DNA of 13,989 nt from Hadesarchaea archaeon (GCA_014361095.1 JACIWF010000021.1:1-13989); one strand, 5' to 3'; positions 1-6,776 are shown, counted from the first letter of the stretch. Numbers and translations are program-made. Notes: a model not told the origin generated them from the sequence alone.

Positions 1-1070
1 ATATCTCTGGTCAGGTTGAGAAAAGCCAGTCTGAAGACATTTTCCAGCAAATCCCCGGCCAGTTTCAATCTTTTATTTCCATAGTGATCCTTATCGTCGA
101 CATCCCTTCGGCCCAGCGCCAGCTCAATAACCTGCTCAGCCATGCTACCCAAATAGTAACCTTTAGCTATCCGATCGTCTGTTCCTGAGCCTATATGCGG
201 CAGTAAATACTTGTCAAGAACCTCTTGGGCCCGCTGCAGTCGATAGTCGCGAGTCTGTCCAATGGCCACTCTCTTACCGATTATGTCCAAGGCATCCTCT
301 TTGGTCTTTACATCGATCGCTTCCTGCAGGTTCTCAAAGAGCTCCCTGATTATTTCCGGGTCCTCAGAAACGGCACTGACAATTTCTTTGTCGCTTTCGA
401 TTCCGAGCGCACGCATGATCACCACAAAAGGAACCTGCCCCGGCACCGCGGGGAAAGCCACGCGCAACAGGCCGTCCCGCTTTCTCTCGACCACCACCAG
501 CGATCTAAAGCCACGATGCGTGGAAAATACCTTGGCAACCTCTGTACCCATATGTTCATCGCGTTCAACCAAAATGGCATTCGAAGCTAGATCCTCTTGA
601 GTAACGATAACCCGCTCGGATCCGTTAATTATGAAGTAGCCTCCGGGGTCGAGGGGATCCTCGCCGGCATTTATCAGCTGCTGTTCATCCAATCCGTAAA
701 GTCTACATATTTTTGACTTCAGCATGACTGGAAGCTCGCCTATATACACATCTTCTGGAGGAAGCTCCCGTCCATTTTTGACCAACTTCATCTCAAGTCT
801 GATTGGTGCGGTATAGCTCAGGTTCCTCAGCCTTGCCTCGCTAGGAAACAGGGGGGGGCGGGAACCATCAGTTTCCTTTGTGGAGGGCGGATCGAGGTGA
901 ATCTTACCAAACTTGACCTTCACACCCTCGATATCAAGATCAATGCCACCGATTTCATCTATAACCTGCTGAAGCCCTCTCTCAACAAAATCATTGTACG
1001 AATCTAGATGTTGCCTAACCAGGCCTTTTTCTCTGAAAAATGCCTCGACTAATGGCCAAGTGTCCTGCAA
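1..1070 (-). CDS. rpoB: DNA-directed RNA polymerase subunit B, N-terminal part (runs off left edge)
   Basis: This is the second-largest subunit of archaeal RNA polymerase, which forms half of the active-site cleft and binds downstream DNA and the RNA-DNA hybrid. About 356 codons are visible. The N-terminus reads WPLVEAFFREKGLVRQHLDS, the family's classic opening, followed by RPPLFPSEARLRNLSYTAPI, YIGELPVMLKSKICRL and GGYFIINGSERVIVTQEDLA, which are protrusion/lobe-region motifs. No in-frame ATG or GTG lies between the upstream rpoH stop and WPLVEAFF. A TTG at 1070 (LQDTWPLVEA) preceded by AGGTGGT is therefore the best start, and it leaves an 8-nt gap after rpoH. The reading frame stays open across an 8-C run at 851-858. 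Whether the gene is a single rpoB or the B'' half of a split pair cannot be decided, because the 3' part is outside the window. Confidence 0.97.
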   Translation of the reverse strand, partial: MQDTWPLVEAFFREKGLVRQHLDSYNDFVERGLQQVIDEIGGIDLDIEGVKVKFGKIHLDPPSTKETDGSRPPLFPSEARLRNLSYTAPIRLEMKLVKNGRELPPEDVYIGELPVMLKSKICRLYGLDEQQLINAGEDPLDPGGYFIINGSERVIVTQEDLASNAILVERDEHMGTEVAKVFSTHRGFRSLVVVERKRDGLLRVAFPAVPGQVPFVVIMRALGIESDKEIVSAVSEDPEIIRELFENLQEAIDVKTKEDALDIIGKRVAIGQTRDYRLQRAQEVLDKYLLPHIGSGTDDRIAKGYYLGSMAEQVIELALGRRDVDDKDHYGNKRLKLAGDLLENVFRLAFLNLTRD

Positions 1071-1078
1071 CCAACCAC

Positions 1079-1321
1079 CTATCCCTCGATTACATATCTG
1101 TAGGCAACCGCTTTCCCGGCAGTCGGGCTGTGTCTGGTAATCTTAATAACATCTCCCGGCTTGCCTCCTATCTCCCTCACCGCCGGATCCGAACTTTTTA
1201 TCAGGGGGAGTTGATATGGGGTTATTCTGTATTTCTGAAGTAACTCATCTACCTTGTCCTTTGGCAGGACCTCATGTTTTGGCACCAGCACGTGCCTACT
1301 GACTTGGAATTCTTCCGGCAT
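1079..1321 (-). CDS. rpoH: DNA-directed RNA polymerase subunit H (RpoH/Rpb5 C-terminal domain homologue)
   Basis: This is the small archaeal RNA polymerase subunit equivalent to the C-terminal domain of eukaryotic Rpb5; it sits in the lower jaw near downstream DNA. It is recognised from HVLVPKHEVL near the N-terminus, then QLPLIKSSDPAVREIG and KPGDVIKITRHSPTAGKAVAYR at the C-terminus, the signature of the family. I chose the ATG at 1321 (80 residues, MPEEFQVSRH) because GGTGA sits 5 nt upstream. A longer reading from an ATG at 1339 (86 residues) would put that Shine-Dalgarno inside the coding region. It immediately precedes rpoB, the conserved archaeal rpoH-rpoB order, and lies 25 nt downstream of tRNA-Lys. 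No obvious promoter fits in that short spacer, so transcription may come from the tRNA promoter or from within the tRNA gene. Confidence 0.96.
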   Translation of the reverse strand: MPEEFQVSRHVLVPKHEVLPKDKVDELLQKYRITPYQLPLIKSSDPAVREIGGKPGDVIKITRHSPTAGKAVAYRYVIEG

Positions 1322-1346
1322 TTTTTTCACCAACCGCATTCACAGG

Positions 1347-1421
1347 CGGGCCCGGAGGGATTCGAACCCTCGACTGCCGGCTTAAAAGGCCGGTACGCTA
1401 ACCAGACTGCGCTACGGGCCC
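1347..1421 (-). tRNA. tRNA-Lys (anticodon UUU)
   Basis: The minus strand folds into a full cloverleaf. The acceptor is GGGCCCG paired with CGGGCCC, with discriminator G at 1347. The D-arm begins TAGCGCAG and contains GG. The anticodon stem CCGGC/GCCGG encloses the loop CTTTTAA, giving anticodon TTT. The T-arm is GAGGG-TTCGAAT-CCCTC. There is no intron, and CCA is not encoded (CCT follows the discriminator). It lies directly upstream of rpoH on the same strand. Confidence 0.96.
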
Positions 1422-1454
1422 CAGAAAGCGGTTAGAATCTTATTACCCCATTTC

Positions 1455-1490
1455 GCCATTAAAGTTCATCTCATTTCCCTTTTAAGGTTT
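1455..1490 (-). promoter_or_regulatory. Candidate promoter region for tRNA-Lys/rpoH/rpoB
   Basis: Two A/T-rich, TATA-like stretches lie upstream of tRNA-Lys on the minus strand: ACTTTAATGG (centre about 1461) and CCTTAAAAGG (centre about 1484). With the usual archaeal spacing of about 25 nt they predict starts about 15 or 38 nt before the mature tRNA end. Neither is a strong BRE/TATA match, and the choice is not settled by sequence alone. Confidence 0.25.
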
Positions 1491-1512
1491 TCGCGTCTCT
1501 AAAACTTGGTCT

Positions 1513-2184
1513 TTATCCTTTGACCACCTTTTCAGCACTTTTTCTAAGAAGCCTGATATTTTTACCTATCTCGCCATGACCATAAATCGAATAACCCGCA
1601 ACCAAAATGCTCGCTCCCGCCTCAACAACCGAGGGAACGTTCTCCTTGTTTAAACCGCCGTCAACTTCTATCTCGATATCCAGCCCTCGCTTCTCAACCA
1701 TCTCCCTGGCTGCTCTTATCTTTGGCACTATGGAGGGAAGGAACTTCTGACCACCGAAGCCTGGATTGACCGTCATTATCAAGATAAAGTCAAGATCCTC
1801 TAAGACATATTCCACCACGTTCAACGGTGTGGCCGGATTAAGCGCTACGCCTGCCTTAACTCCAAGATCCTTAATATGTCGAATGGTGCGCTGGAGATGA
1901 ACACAGGCCTCAGCATGTACCGACAACATGTTTGCTCCGGCGCTAACGAAATCCTCCAAAAAATTATCTGGATGTTCAACCATAAGATGGACGTCAAAGG
2001 GCAATTTGGTCTTTTCCCTTAACTTTTCGACCACCGCTGGCCCAAAGGTAATGTTGGGCACGAAATGTCCATCCATTATATCCCAGTGGATGAGATCTGC
2101 GCCCCCCTTTTCCGTCTTTTCTAACTCTGAGCCAAGCCTACTGAAATCGGCCGAAAGGAGCGAGGGAGCAATTTTTATTTTCAT
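1513..2184 (-). CDS. rpe: Ribulose-phosphate 3-epimerase
   Basis: This enzyme interconverts D-ribulose 5-phosphate and D-xylulose 5-phosphate in the non-oxidative pentose phosphate pathway; it is a soluble metal-dependent (beta/alpha)8 barrel. At 223 residues it has the normal family length. Visible motifs are KIAPSLLSADF (4-14), HWDIMDGHFVPN with metal ligand H33 and catalytic D35, FDVHLMVEHP with H66, MTVNPGFGGQKF (137-148) in the phosphate-binding loop, and EVDGGL with the second catalytic acid D175. The usual GSAIF-like segment reads AGYSIYG, a small departure. The ATG overlaps the transketolase C-half stop by 4 nt (ATGA), so the gene is the last of a tktN-tktC-rpe operon and probably translationally coupled. 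Many archaea make ribulose 5-phosphate by a reverse RuMP route and lack rpe, so its presence is informative. Confidence 0.96.
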   Translation of the reverse strand: MKIKIAPSLLSADFSRLGSELEKTEKGGADLIHWDIMDGHFVPNITFGPAVVEKLREKTKLPFDVHLMVEHPDNFLEDFVSAGANMLSVHAEACVHLQRTIRHIKDLGVKAGVALNPATPLNVVEYVLEDLDFILIMTVNPGFGGQKFLPSIVPKIRAAREMVEKRGLDIEIEVDGGLNKENVPSVVEAGASILVAGYSIYGHGEIGKNIRLLRKSAEKVVKG

Positions 2185-3149
2185 TTGGCTTTCCTCTTCA
2201 ATACTTTTTCTGCAGCTTTAACTATATCAGCGCTAGTCAGACCATACTTAGCGAACAGCTCCCTCCATGGGCCTGACTCGGCATAAGTATCGTTTATACC
2301 CACTCTAGCCATCGGTACCGGATCTTCCTCAACGAGAACTTCCGCCACAGCCCCCCCTAGCCCGCCGAGAACAGTGTGTTCCTCCGCAGTAACGATGGCG
2401 CCAGTATTTGCCGCCGCGCGCAGTATCGCCTCTTTATCGAGGGGTTTAATGGTATGAAAGTTTACCACTCCCGCTCGGATCCCTCTTCTCGCCAATTCCT
2501 GCGCCGCCTGCAAGGACTCCGCAACCATAACTCCGGTAGCTAAGATGGTGACATCTCCGCCTTCTATGAGTGTGATGCTCTTACCTATCTCAAACTTCAA
2601 GTCCCGGCCCTGGAATTTGTAGCCATCCTCATAGATCTGGGGAGTTTTAGGCCGGCTCAACCGCATATAAACGGGGCCGGATTTCTCAGCTATGGCCCTA
2701 GTTGCTGCCCTAGTCTCTACCGCATCGGCCGGGATAATAACGGTAACATTGGGCAGAGATCGCATGACGGCTATGTCCTCTATGCAAAAGTGAGAGGATC
2801 CATCCTCACCCACACTAATACCACCATGTGTGGTGACCAGTTTAACGTTCATGTTTGGATATGCGACTGACTGTTTGAACTGATTCAGGGTTTTTTCGAC
2901 ACCAAAGACAGAAAAGGTGCTAGCAAAAGCAATTTTGCCCGCTGAGGCCAATCCCGCCGCCACAGATACCAGATTCGCCTCGGCCACTCCCACGTCGAAA
3001 AATCTCTCCGGAAACTTTTGCGCAAAAAGTATTGTCTTGGTGGAAGGTGAAAGATCCGCGTCCAGAACTACGATATTCCTGTTTTCACTACCTAGCTCAA
3101 CTAGAGTCTCCCCGTAAGCATCTCTAGTCCCCGATAATTTCTCAGCCAT
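2181..3149 (-). CDS. tktB: Transketolase, C-terminal half (pyrimidine-binding and C-terminal domains)
   Basis: This is the second polypeptide of a split transketolase. It supplies the pyrimidine-binding domain of the thiamine diphosphate site and the C-terminal domain, and works with the N-half encoded just upstream to transfer two-carbon units between sugar phosphates. It has 322 residues. The catalytic glutamate that activates the cofactor is E57 in FFDVGVAEANLVSVAAGLA, where AEAN replaces the bacterial AEQN, as in other archaeal halves. STFSVFG and THGGISVGEDGSSH follow in the pyrimidine domain, and the C-terminal domain begins around residue 195 (ILATGVMVAESLQAA). The ATG has GGAGG 7 nt upstream. 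It overlaps tktN by 8 nt and rpe by 4 nt. 1-deoxyxylulose-5-phosphate synthase shares this fold, but the split arrangement and operon partners favour transketolase. Confidence 0.95.
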   Translation of the reverse strand: MAEKLSGTRDAYGETLVELGSENRNIVVLDADLSPSTKTILFAQKFPERFFDVGVAEANLVSVAAGLASAGKIAFASTFSVFGVEKTLNQFKQSVAYPNMNVKLVTTHGGISVGEDGSSHFCIEDIAVMRSLPNVTVIIPADAVETRAATRAIAEKSGPVYMRLSRPKTPQIYEDGYKFQGRDLKFEIGKSITLIEGGDVTILATGVMVAESLQAAQELARRGIRAGVVNFHTIKPLDKEAILRAAANTGAIVTAEEHTVLGGLGGAVAEVLVEEDPVPMARVGINDTYAESGPWRELFAKYGLTSADIVKAAEKVLKRKAK

Positions 3150-4008
3150 GTAATTCCTCCAATGCCTTAGCCAGCTCGGCTTCGCTCAAGGGAGTACCAT
3201 GATACTTACAATCACCACTAAGGAATGACTTCTCCAACATGGGCACCCCTTTCCCTTTCACGGTGTAAGCTATGATAACTGTGGGCTTTCCCCGCACCCT
3301 CTCAGCTTCATCCAGTGCGTCTAAAATCTGCTTCATATTGTGGCCATCGATCTTGATAACGTGCCAGCCAAAAGCGCTCCACTTTTCGCCAATGGGCTCA
3401 AGGTTCATTACTTTCTCTATGCAACCGCTGAGCTGTTGACGATTATAGTCAACTATGGCGGTTAAATTATCTATTCTGTAGTGAGCGGCTGACATCGCTG
3501 CCTCCCAGACCTGGCCTTCATCCAGTTCCCCGTCACCAAGTAAAACGTAAACTCGATTTGGTCTGTTGTCCAACCTGAAAGCTAGGGCCATCCCAACTCC
3601 TATCGACAACCCCTGCCCCAGCGTTCCTGTAGAGGCATCCACCCCTGGTGTCTTCCTCATATCCGGATGTCCTTGCAGGATGCTACCAATCTTTCTCAGC
3701 TTCAAAAGCTCTTCGGTGGGGAAAAATCCTGCCATCGCCAGGGCGGCATAAAGGGCTGGAGCCGCATGCCCTTTCGATAGGATGAATCTGTCTCTTTCCT
3801 CCCAATCCGGTTTTTCGGGATCATAACGCAGCTGGTGAAAATAAATGGCCGCAAGGATATCGGCACAGGAAAGGCACCCGCCGGGATGTCCCGAGCCTGC
3901 TTTTGTGGTCATGATCAATGAGTTTTTCCTGATGTTTAGCGCTATTTCCGAAAGCTTGTTTATCAGCTTCAAGTCATGAGGTGCCATTTTTTGGTTAAAC
4001 GGTGCCAT
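3142..4008 (-). CDS. tktA: Transketolase, N-terminal half (thiamine diphosphate pyrophosphate-binding domain)
   Basis: This is the first gene of the split transketolase pair. The 288-residue protein binds the diphosphate and Mg2+ of thiamine diphosphate. Motifs seen are GSGHPGG (38-44), LSKGHAAPALYA (77-88), QGHPD (112-116), DASTGTLGQGLS (124-135) and the ThDP motif GDGELDEGQ starting at 158 and ending at N189 in IVDYN. It starts at the ATG at 4008, preceded by a GGTGTGA-like Shine-Dalgarno. An internal ATG at residue 8 has no ribosome-binding site. Its 3' end overlaps tktB by 8 nt, consistent with coupled translation of two halves needed in equal amount. It is transcribed divergently from the transaldolase gene, so pathway enzymes face each other across a 226-bp intergenic region. 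Confidence 0.95.
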   Translation of the reverse strand: MAPFNQKMAPHDLKLINKLSEIALNIRKNSLIMTTKAGSGHPGGCLSCADILAAIYFHQLRYDPEKPDWEERDRFILSKGHAAPALYAALAMAGFFPTEELLKLRKIGSILQGHPDMRKTPGVDASTGTLGQGLSIGVGMALAFRLDNRPNRVYVLLGDGELDEGQVWEAAMSAAHYRIDNLTAIVDYNRQQLSGCIEKVMNLEPIGEKWSAFGWHVIKIDGHNMKQILDALDEAERVRGKPTVIIAYTVKGKGVPMLEKSFLSGDCKYHGTPLSEAELAKALEELHG

Positions 4009-4048
4009 CTCTAGTCACACCTACCTGGTTGTTCAAGACTAATTTCGG

Positions 4049-4060
4049 CTTTAATTTAAC
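4049..4060 (-). promoter_or_regulatory. Candidate TATA element for the tktA-tktB-rpe operon
   Basis: On the minus strand GTTAAATTAAAG lies about 45 nt before the tktA ATG. A start about 25 nt downstream would give a leader of roughly 20 nt that still includes the Shine-Dalgarno. The upstream BRE is not convincing, so this is a positional inference. Confidence 0.35.
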
Positions 4061-4188
4061 ATTTTTGGTGTAAAAAAGCGACTCTGGTGGAAATTAGATT
4101 TAAAAGTAGGTCTCTACGCGCTCAAATCAAAAATACACATCAACGTGAAGGGTTTTGTATTCTTAAAAAATCATCACTGAAATGCCCG

Positions 4189-4204
4189 CAAAAGTCATTT
4201 TAAT
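4189..4204 (+). promoter_or_regulatory. Candidate BRE/TATA element for the transaldolase gene
   Basis: GCAAAA (4189-4194, BRE-like) is followed by CATTTTAAT (4196-4204, TATA-like). The spacing predicts a start near 4226, only about 9 nt before the ATG at 4235, so the mRNA may be almost leaderless. This fits the lack of a clear Shine-Dalgarno there. A second A/T stretch, TTTAAAAG near 4099, is an alternative. Confidence 0.35.
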
Positions 4205-4234
4205 CCGTCAACTCGATTAGTAGATGGATAAGAT

Positions 4235-5152
4235 ATGAAAATATTTATTGACACGGCAAAAATTGGCGAAATTAAGGAAGCCATCTCGTGGGGGATAATC
4301 GACGGAATTACGACAAATCCCAGTTTGATCAGAGAAGCTGCTGAGGAAGAAAAGAAAAATGGTAAGGAGACTGATCTTTACAGCTACATCGAAGAAATCT
4401 GCCGCACCGCTGGAAAGGAAAGGCCGGTCAGTCTTGAGGTAATAAGTCAGGAGGCCGACATGATGGTAAAAGAGGCCAAGTTCCTGTACCATAAATTTAA
4501 CCCCATCGCTAATAATGTCGTCATAAAAATTCCGATCAACACCCGTACCGAAGAAAAAGGTGCTGATTACGAAGGATTGGTTGCCATAAACAAACTTGAA
4601 AAAGAAGGCATTCCCACCAACGTCACCTTGGTCATGACGCCAGAACAGGCACTTTTAGCAGCCAAGGCGGGCGCCACTTATGTCAGCCCGTTTGCTGGAA
4701 GAATCGATGATGACATAAGAAAAAATCTAGGCATTAAATTCAACAAGAATGATTACTTTGACTTTGAGCTAATACAGGAGATTTTCAAGACCAGATTAAA
4801 AGAACAACTGAAAAAGCAAGCCGAAGAAAAAATTTCCGACCTTTATCACGATAGCAAAATAAGATTTCTGCGAGATGGCGGGAATGATGACGGAATAACA
4901 AGCGGTGTAGACTGTGTAAGCAAGATTGTGAACATCTTTAGAAAACACGGTATGAAGACGAAGATCATTGCTGCCAGCGTGAGAAATGCACGACAGATGC
5001 GTGAGCTGGCCCAAACCGGATGTGATATCTGCACGGCACCGATGTCAGTCATTAGGGAAATGCTCAGACACCACAAAACCGAGGAAGGCGTCAAGAGGTT
5101 CTATTCAGACGCCGTTCATGCCGGATATGATGAGCTGTTCAAATCGCTATGA
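4235..5152 (+). CDS. tal: Transaldolase (MipB/TalC-like family) with an internal insertion
   Basis: Predicted transaldolase, moving a dihydroxyacetone unit between sedoheptulose 7-phosphate and glyceraldehyde 3-phosphate through a Schiff-base lysine. The N-terminus MKIFIDTAKIGEIKEA and DGITTNPSLI (23-32) are the family opening. VSLEVIS (65-71) follows, then VVIKIPI with probable catalytic K98, then PTNVTLVMTPEQALLAAKAG and TYVSPFAGRIDD (148-159), and IIAASVRN (244-251) near the end. Compact members of the family have about 215-220 residues; this has 305. Most of the excess is a charged, helix-rich insertion at about 161-222, between the RIDD motif and the helix before IIAASVRN. A smaller insertion lies around 34-62. 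The neighbouring tkt/rpe operon supports transaldolase over fructose-6-phosphate aldolase. The gene looks richer in A/T than its neighbours and is the only one on the plus strand, possibly acquired. Confidence 0.9.
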   Translation: MKIFIDTAKIGEIKEAISWGIIDGITTNPSLIREAAEEEKKNGKETDLYSYIEEICRTAGKERPVSLEVISQEADMMVKEAKFLYHKFNPIANNVVIKIPINTRTEEKGADYEGLVAINKLEKEGIPTNVTLVMTPEQALLAAKAGATYVSPFAGRIDDDIRKNLGIKFNKNDYFDFELIQEIFKTRLKEQLKKQAEEKISDLYHDSKIRFLRDGGNDDGITSGVDCVSKIVNIFRKHGMKTKIIAASVRNARQMRELAQTGCDICTAPMSVIREMLRHHKTEEGVKRFYSDAVHAGYDELFKSL

Positions 5153-5161
5153 AAATTCTAA

Positions 5162-5200
5162 GTTTTTAGTAGCTGCCCGTAATTTTGTAACCAAAGCTAC
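5162..5200. terminator. Candidate shared terminator region between convergent tal and rps11
   Basis: The 51-nt gap between the two stop codons contains a T5 run on the plus strand (5163-5167), a typical archaeal oligo-T stop for tal. It also contains an inverted repeat GTAGCT (5169-5174)/AGCTAC (5195-5200) with a 20-nt spacer. The hairpin is weak because of the long loop, so the T-run is the stronger part of the call. Confidence 0.35.
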
Positions 5201-5203
5201 GGC

Positions 5204-5593
5204 TTATACCCTGCGCCCGCGTCTCCCGCCCTTCTTACGGCAACCGTCGTGAGGAACTGGTGTAACATCCTCTATACGGCCTATTTTAAGCCCTGCTCTG
5301 GCAAGGGCCCTTATAGCTGCCTGGGCACCAGGACCGGGACTTTTTGGCCCACTGCCTCCAGGGGCTCTAACTTTGATGTGAACTCCGATGAAACCCTTTT
5401 CCATTGCTTCTTCAGCCGCACGGGCCGCTGCCTGCATGGCCGCATAAGGTGATGACTCCTCCCTGTCGGCCTTAACAATCATGCCACCGGAGTATCTGGC
5501 AACTGTTTCAGCACCGGTCAGATCAGTTATGTGAACTATAGTGTTATTGAAAGAAGAATATATGTGCGCGATACCCCACTTTCCTTCCGTCAA
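5204..5593 (-). CDS. rps11: Small ribosomal subunit protein uS11
   Basis: This 30S platform protein contacts 16S rRNA near the mRNA exit. The 129-residue length is normal for archaea. Recognised from WGIAHIYSSFNNTIVHITDL, MIVKADREESSPYAAMQAAA, GVHIKVRAPGGSGPKSPGPG and the basic end PVPHDGCRKKGGRRGRRV. The start is a TTG at 5593, which overlaps the rps4 stop (TTGA) and has GGAGGGA about 5 nt upstream; no ATG or GTG fits the conserved N-terminus. It is the last gene of the rps13-rps4-rps11 run. The rpoD gene that usually follows in archaea is replaced here by the convergent transaldolase. Confidence 0.97.
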   Translation of the reverse strand: MTEGKWGIAHIYSSFNNTIVHITDLTGAETVARYSGGMIVKADREESSPYAAMQAAARAAEEAMEKGFIGVHIKVRAPGGSGPKSPGPGAQAAIRALARAGLKIGRIEDVTPVPHDGCRKKGGRRGRRV

Positions 5594-6180
5594 TTTTCTC
5601 CCTCCTCGTTACTCGATTTTGTCACAGCCGAATCCAGATTTTCCATCGCAACTTCCGGTGAAATATTGGCCCGTTCAGATGCCCCTGAATCCTCCGGCTT
5701 GCTTCCAAGAAAAGATTTTCCCGACGCATATCCAATTAATGCCTCCTCCTTAACGGGGACCAGATAACTGGGAACATTTACGCGCCTTCCTGCTATCGCT
5801 ATATGTCCGTGAGTTATTAACTGTCTGGCTTGCAACATTGAATGCGCCAAGCCTTTTCTGTGAACTATCGTCTGAAGGCGTCTTTCCAGAAGTTTGTCAA
5901 CTGTTAGACCCAACACGTCATCCAATGTGGCCTTTTCGCCCACCAGACCCAAACTCTGCAATCTACTGATCAGCTGTCTTGTTTCTCTCTCCGCTTGAGG
6001 ACCTGAGGCGGCCAAAAGGTTTCTGGCCTGTCTTCGGAAATTCCTTAGCAAAGTCTGTGCCCGCCATATCTCTTCCTTTCTTCGCAACCCATACTTGGTA
6101 AGTACCGCATCCTCGGCATCCATCCGGGCTTTTTCCCAAGGATGTGAGGGTCTGAGATATTTCTTCCTTTGACGTTTCAT
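5590..6180 (-). CDS. rps4: Small ribosomal subunit protein uS4
   Basis: This is a primary 16S rRNA-binding protein needed early in 30S assembly. It has 196 residues. The N-terminal domain shows KRQRKKYLRPSHPWEKAR and YGLRRKEEIWRAQTLLRNFR. The S4 RNA-binding domain lies at about 103-150, with RRLQTIVHRKGLAHSMLQAR and HGHIAIAGRRVNVPSYLVP. The last ~39 residues are acidic and low-complexity (KPEDSGASER...SSNEEGEN), a tail that should be disordered. The ATG is chosen because GGTGA sits 5 nt before it. There is an 18-nt gap after rps13 and a 4-nt overlap with rps11. Confidence 0.97.
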   Translation of the reverse strand: MKRQRKKYLRPSHPWEKARMDAEDAVLTKYGLRRKEEIWRAQTLLRNFRRQARNLLAASGPQAERETRQLISRLQSLGLVGEKATLDDVLGLTVDKLLERRLQTIVHRKGLAHSMLQARQLITHGHIAIAGRRVNVPSYLVPVKEEALIGYASGKSFLGSKPEDSGASERANISPEVAMENLDSAVTKSSNEEGEN

Positions 6181-6198
6181 TTTTTCACCACACCTTAC

Positions 6199-6744
6199 CT
6201 AGGCTTTCTTGGCCTCGGCCTTTTCCGGTGGCGCGGCCTCAGCCTTTTCCTTCTTCGCTTTTGCTGGCTTGGCAGCTTCCTCCCGCAGCCTAGTTTCCTT
6301 CCTCTTTACTCCAACAGTCAGACCTCTTCTACCAGTTGTCCTCGTACGCTGGCCACGGACGGGCAAGCCCAGCTCATGCCTTATCCCCCGCCGACTGCGT
6401 ATACGGCGTTCTCTGCCTATGTCAGAACGAATTGCCATATCAACGTCCGAACCTATCAAGTGAATGTCCTTTCCTGTATCGTAGTCCTTCCTTCTATTGA
6501 GCATCCAGCTGGGAAAACCATACTGAGCAGGATTCCTAAGAATATCCTCCAGACGCTCAATCTGCTCTTGAGCAAGATCGCCAAGTCTCATCGACGGGTC
6601 GATGCCTGCAACTAGCGCGGCTGCTCTGGCGGAGGCAAAGCTGACGCCCTTGATGTCGGTTAGCGCCAGCTGAACCTTTTTTTCGCCGGACAGGTCCTTC
6701 CCTGCCATCCGCACTATGTGCTTGAACTCGGGCATCATTACCAC
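6199..6744 (-). CDS. rps13: Small ribosomal subunit protein uS13
   Basis: This 30S head protein forms intersubunit bridges and contacts P-site tRNA. Recognised from EFKHIVRMAGKDLSGEKKVQ, then SWMLNRRKDYDTGKD, and IRHELGLPVRGQRTRTTGRR near the C-terminal tRNA-binding region. The full frame opens with GTG GTA ATG ATG. The second ATG (6735, MPEFKHIV, 178 residues) is the likeliest true start because GTGGT lies 4 nt upstream, so the ends given are the maximum extent. Archaeal uS13 is usually about 150 residues; here roughly 35 extra residues made almost only of Lys, Ala, Glu and Pro follow the conserved core. It begins the rps13-rps4-rps11 group, downstream of tRNA-Ser and a TATA-like site. Confidence 0.96.
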   Translation of the reverse strand: MVMMPEFKHIVRMAGKDLSGEKKVQLALTDIKGVSFASARAAALVAGIDPSMRLGDLAQEQIERLEDILRNPAQYGFPSWMLNRRKDYDTGKDIHLIGSDVDMAIRSDIGRERRIRSRRGIRHELGLPVRGQRTRTTGRRGLTVGVKRKETRLREEAAKPAKAKKEKAEAAPPEKAEAKKA

Positions 6745-6776
6745 ATCTTTTTGCCATAGATTTTTCAGATAACTGC

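Noticed and set aside
225..600. Two overlapping plus-strand open frames opposite rpoB
   Set aside because: They are antisense shadows of the RpoB coding sequence, which is clearly conserved on the minus strand; the predicted proteins show no family motif.
851..858. Run of eight G on the plus strand within rpoB as a possible frameshift site
   Set aside because: The RpoB frame is continuous and conserved on both sides (SRPPLFPSEA), so there is no disruption.
4009..4234. A hidden small gene or RNA in the tkt-tal intergenic region
   Set aside because: Apart from TATA-like stretches and the ribosome-binding site of tktA, no start/ribosome-site pair or stable structured element could be supported.
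4217..4492. Minus-strand open frame (91 codons) over the start of the transaldolase gene
   Set aside because: It lies opposite a strongly conserved transaldolase N-terminus and crosses its probable promoter; no recognisable domain.
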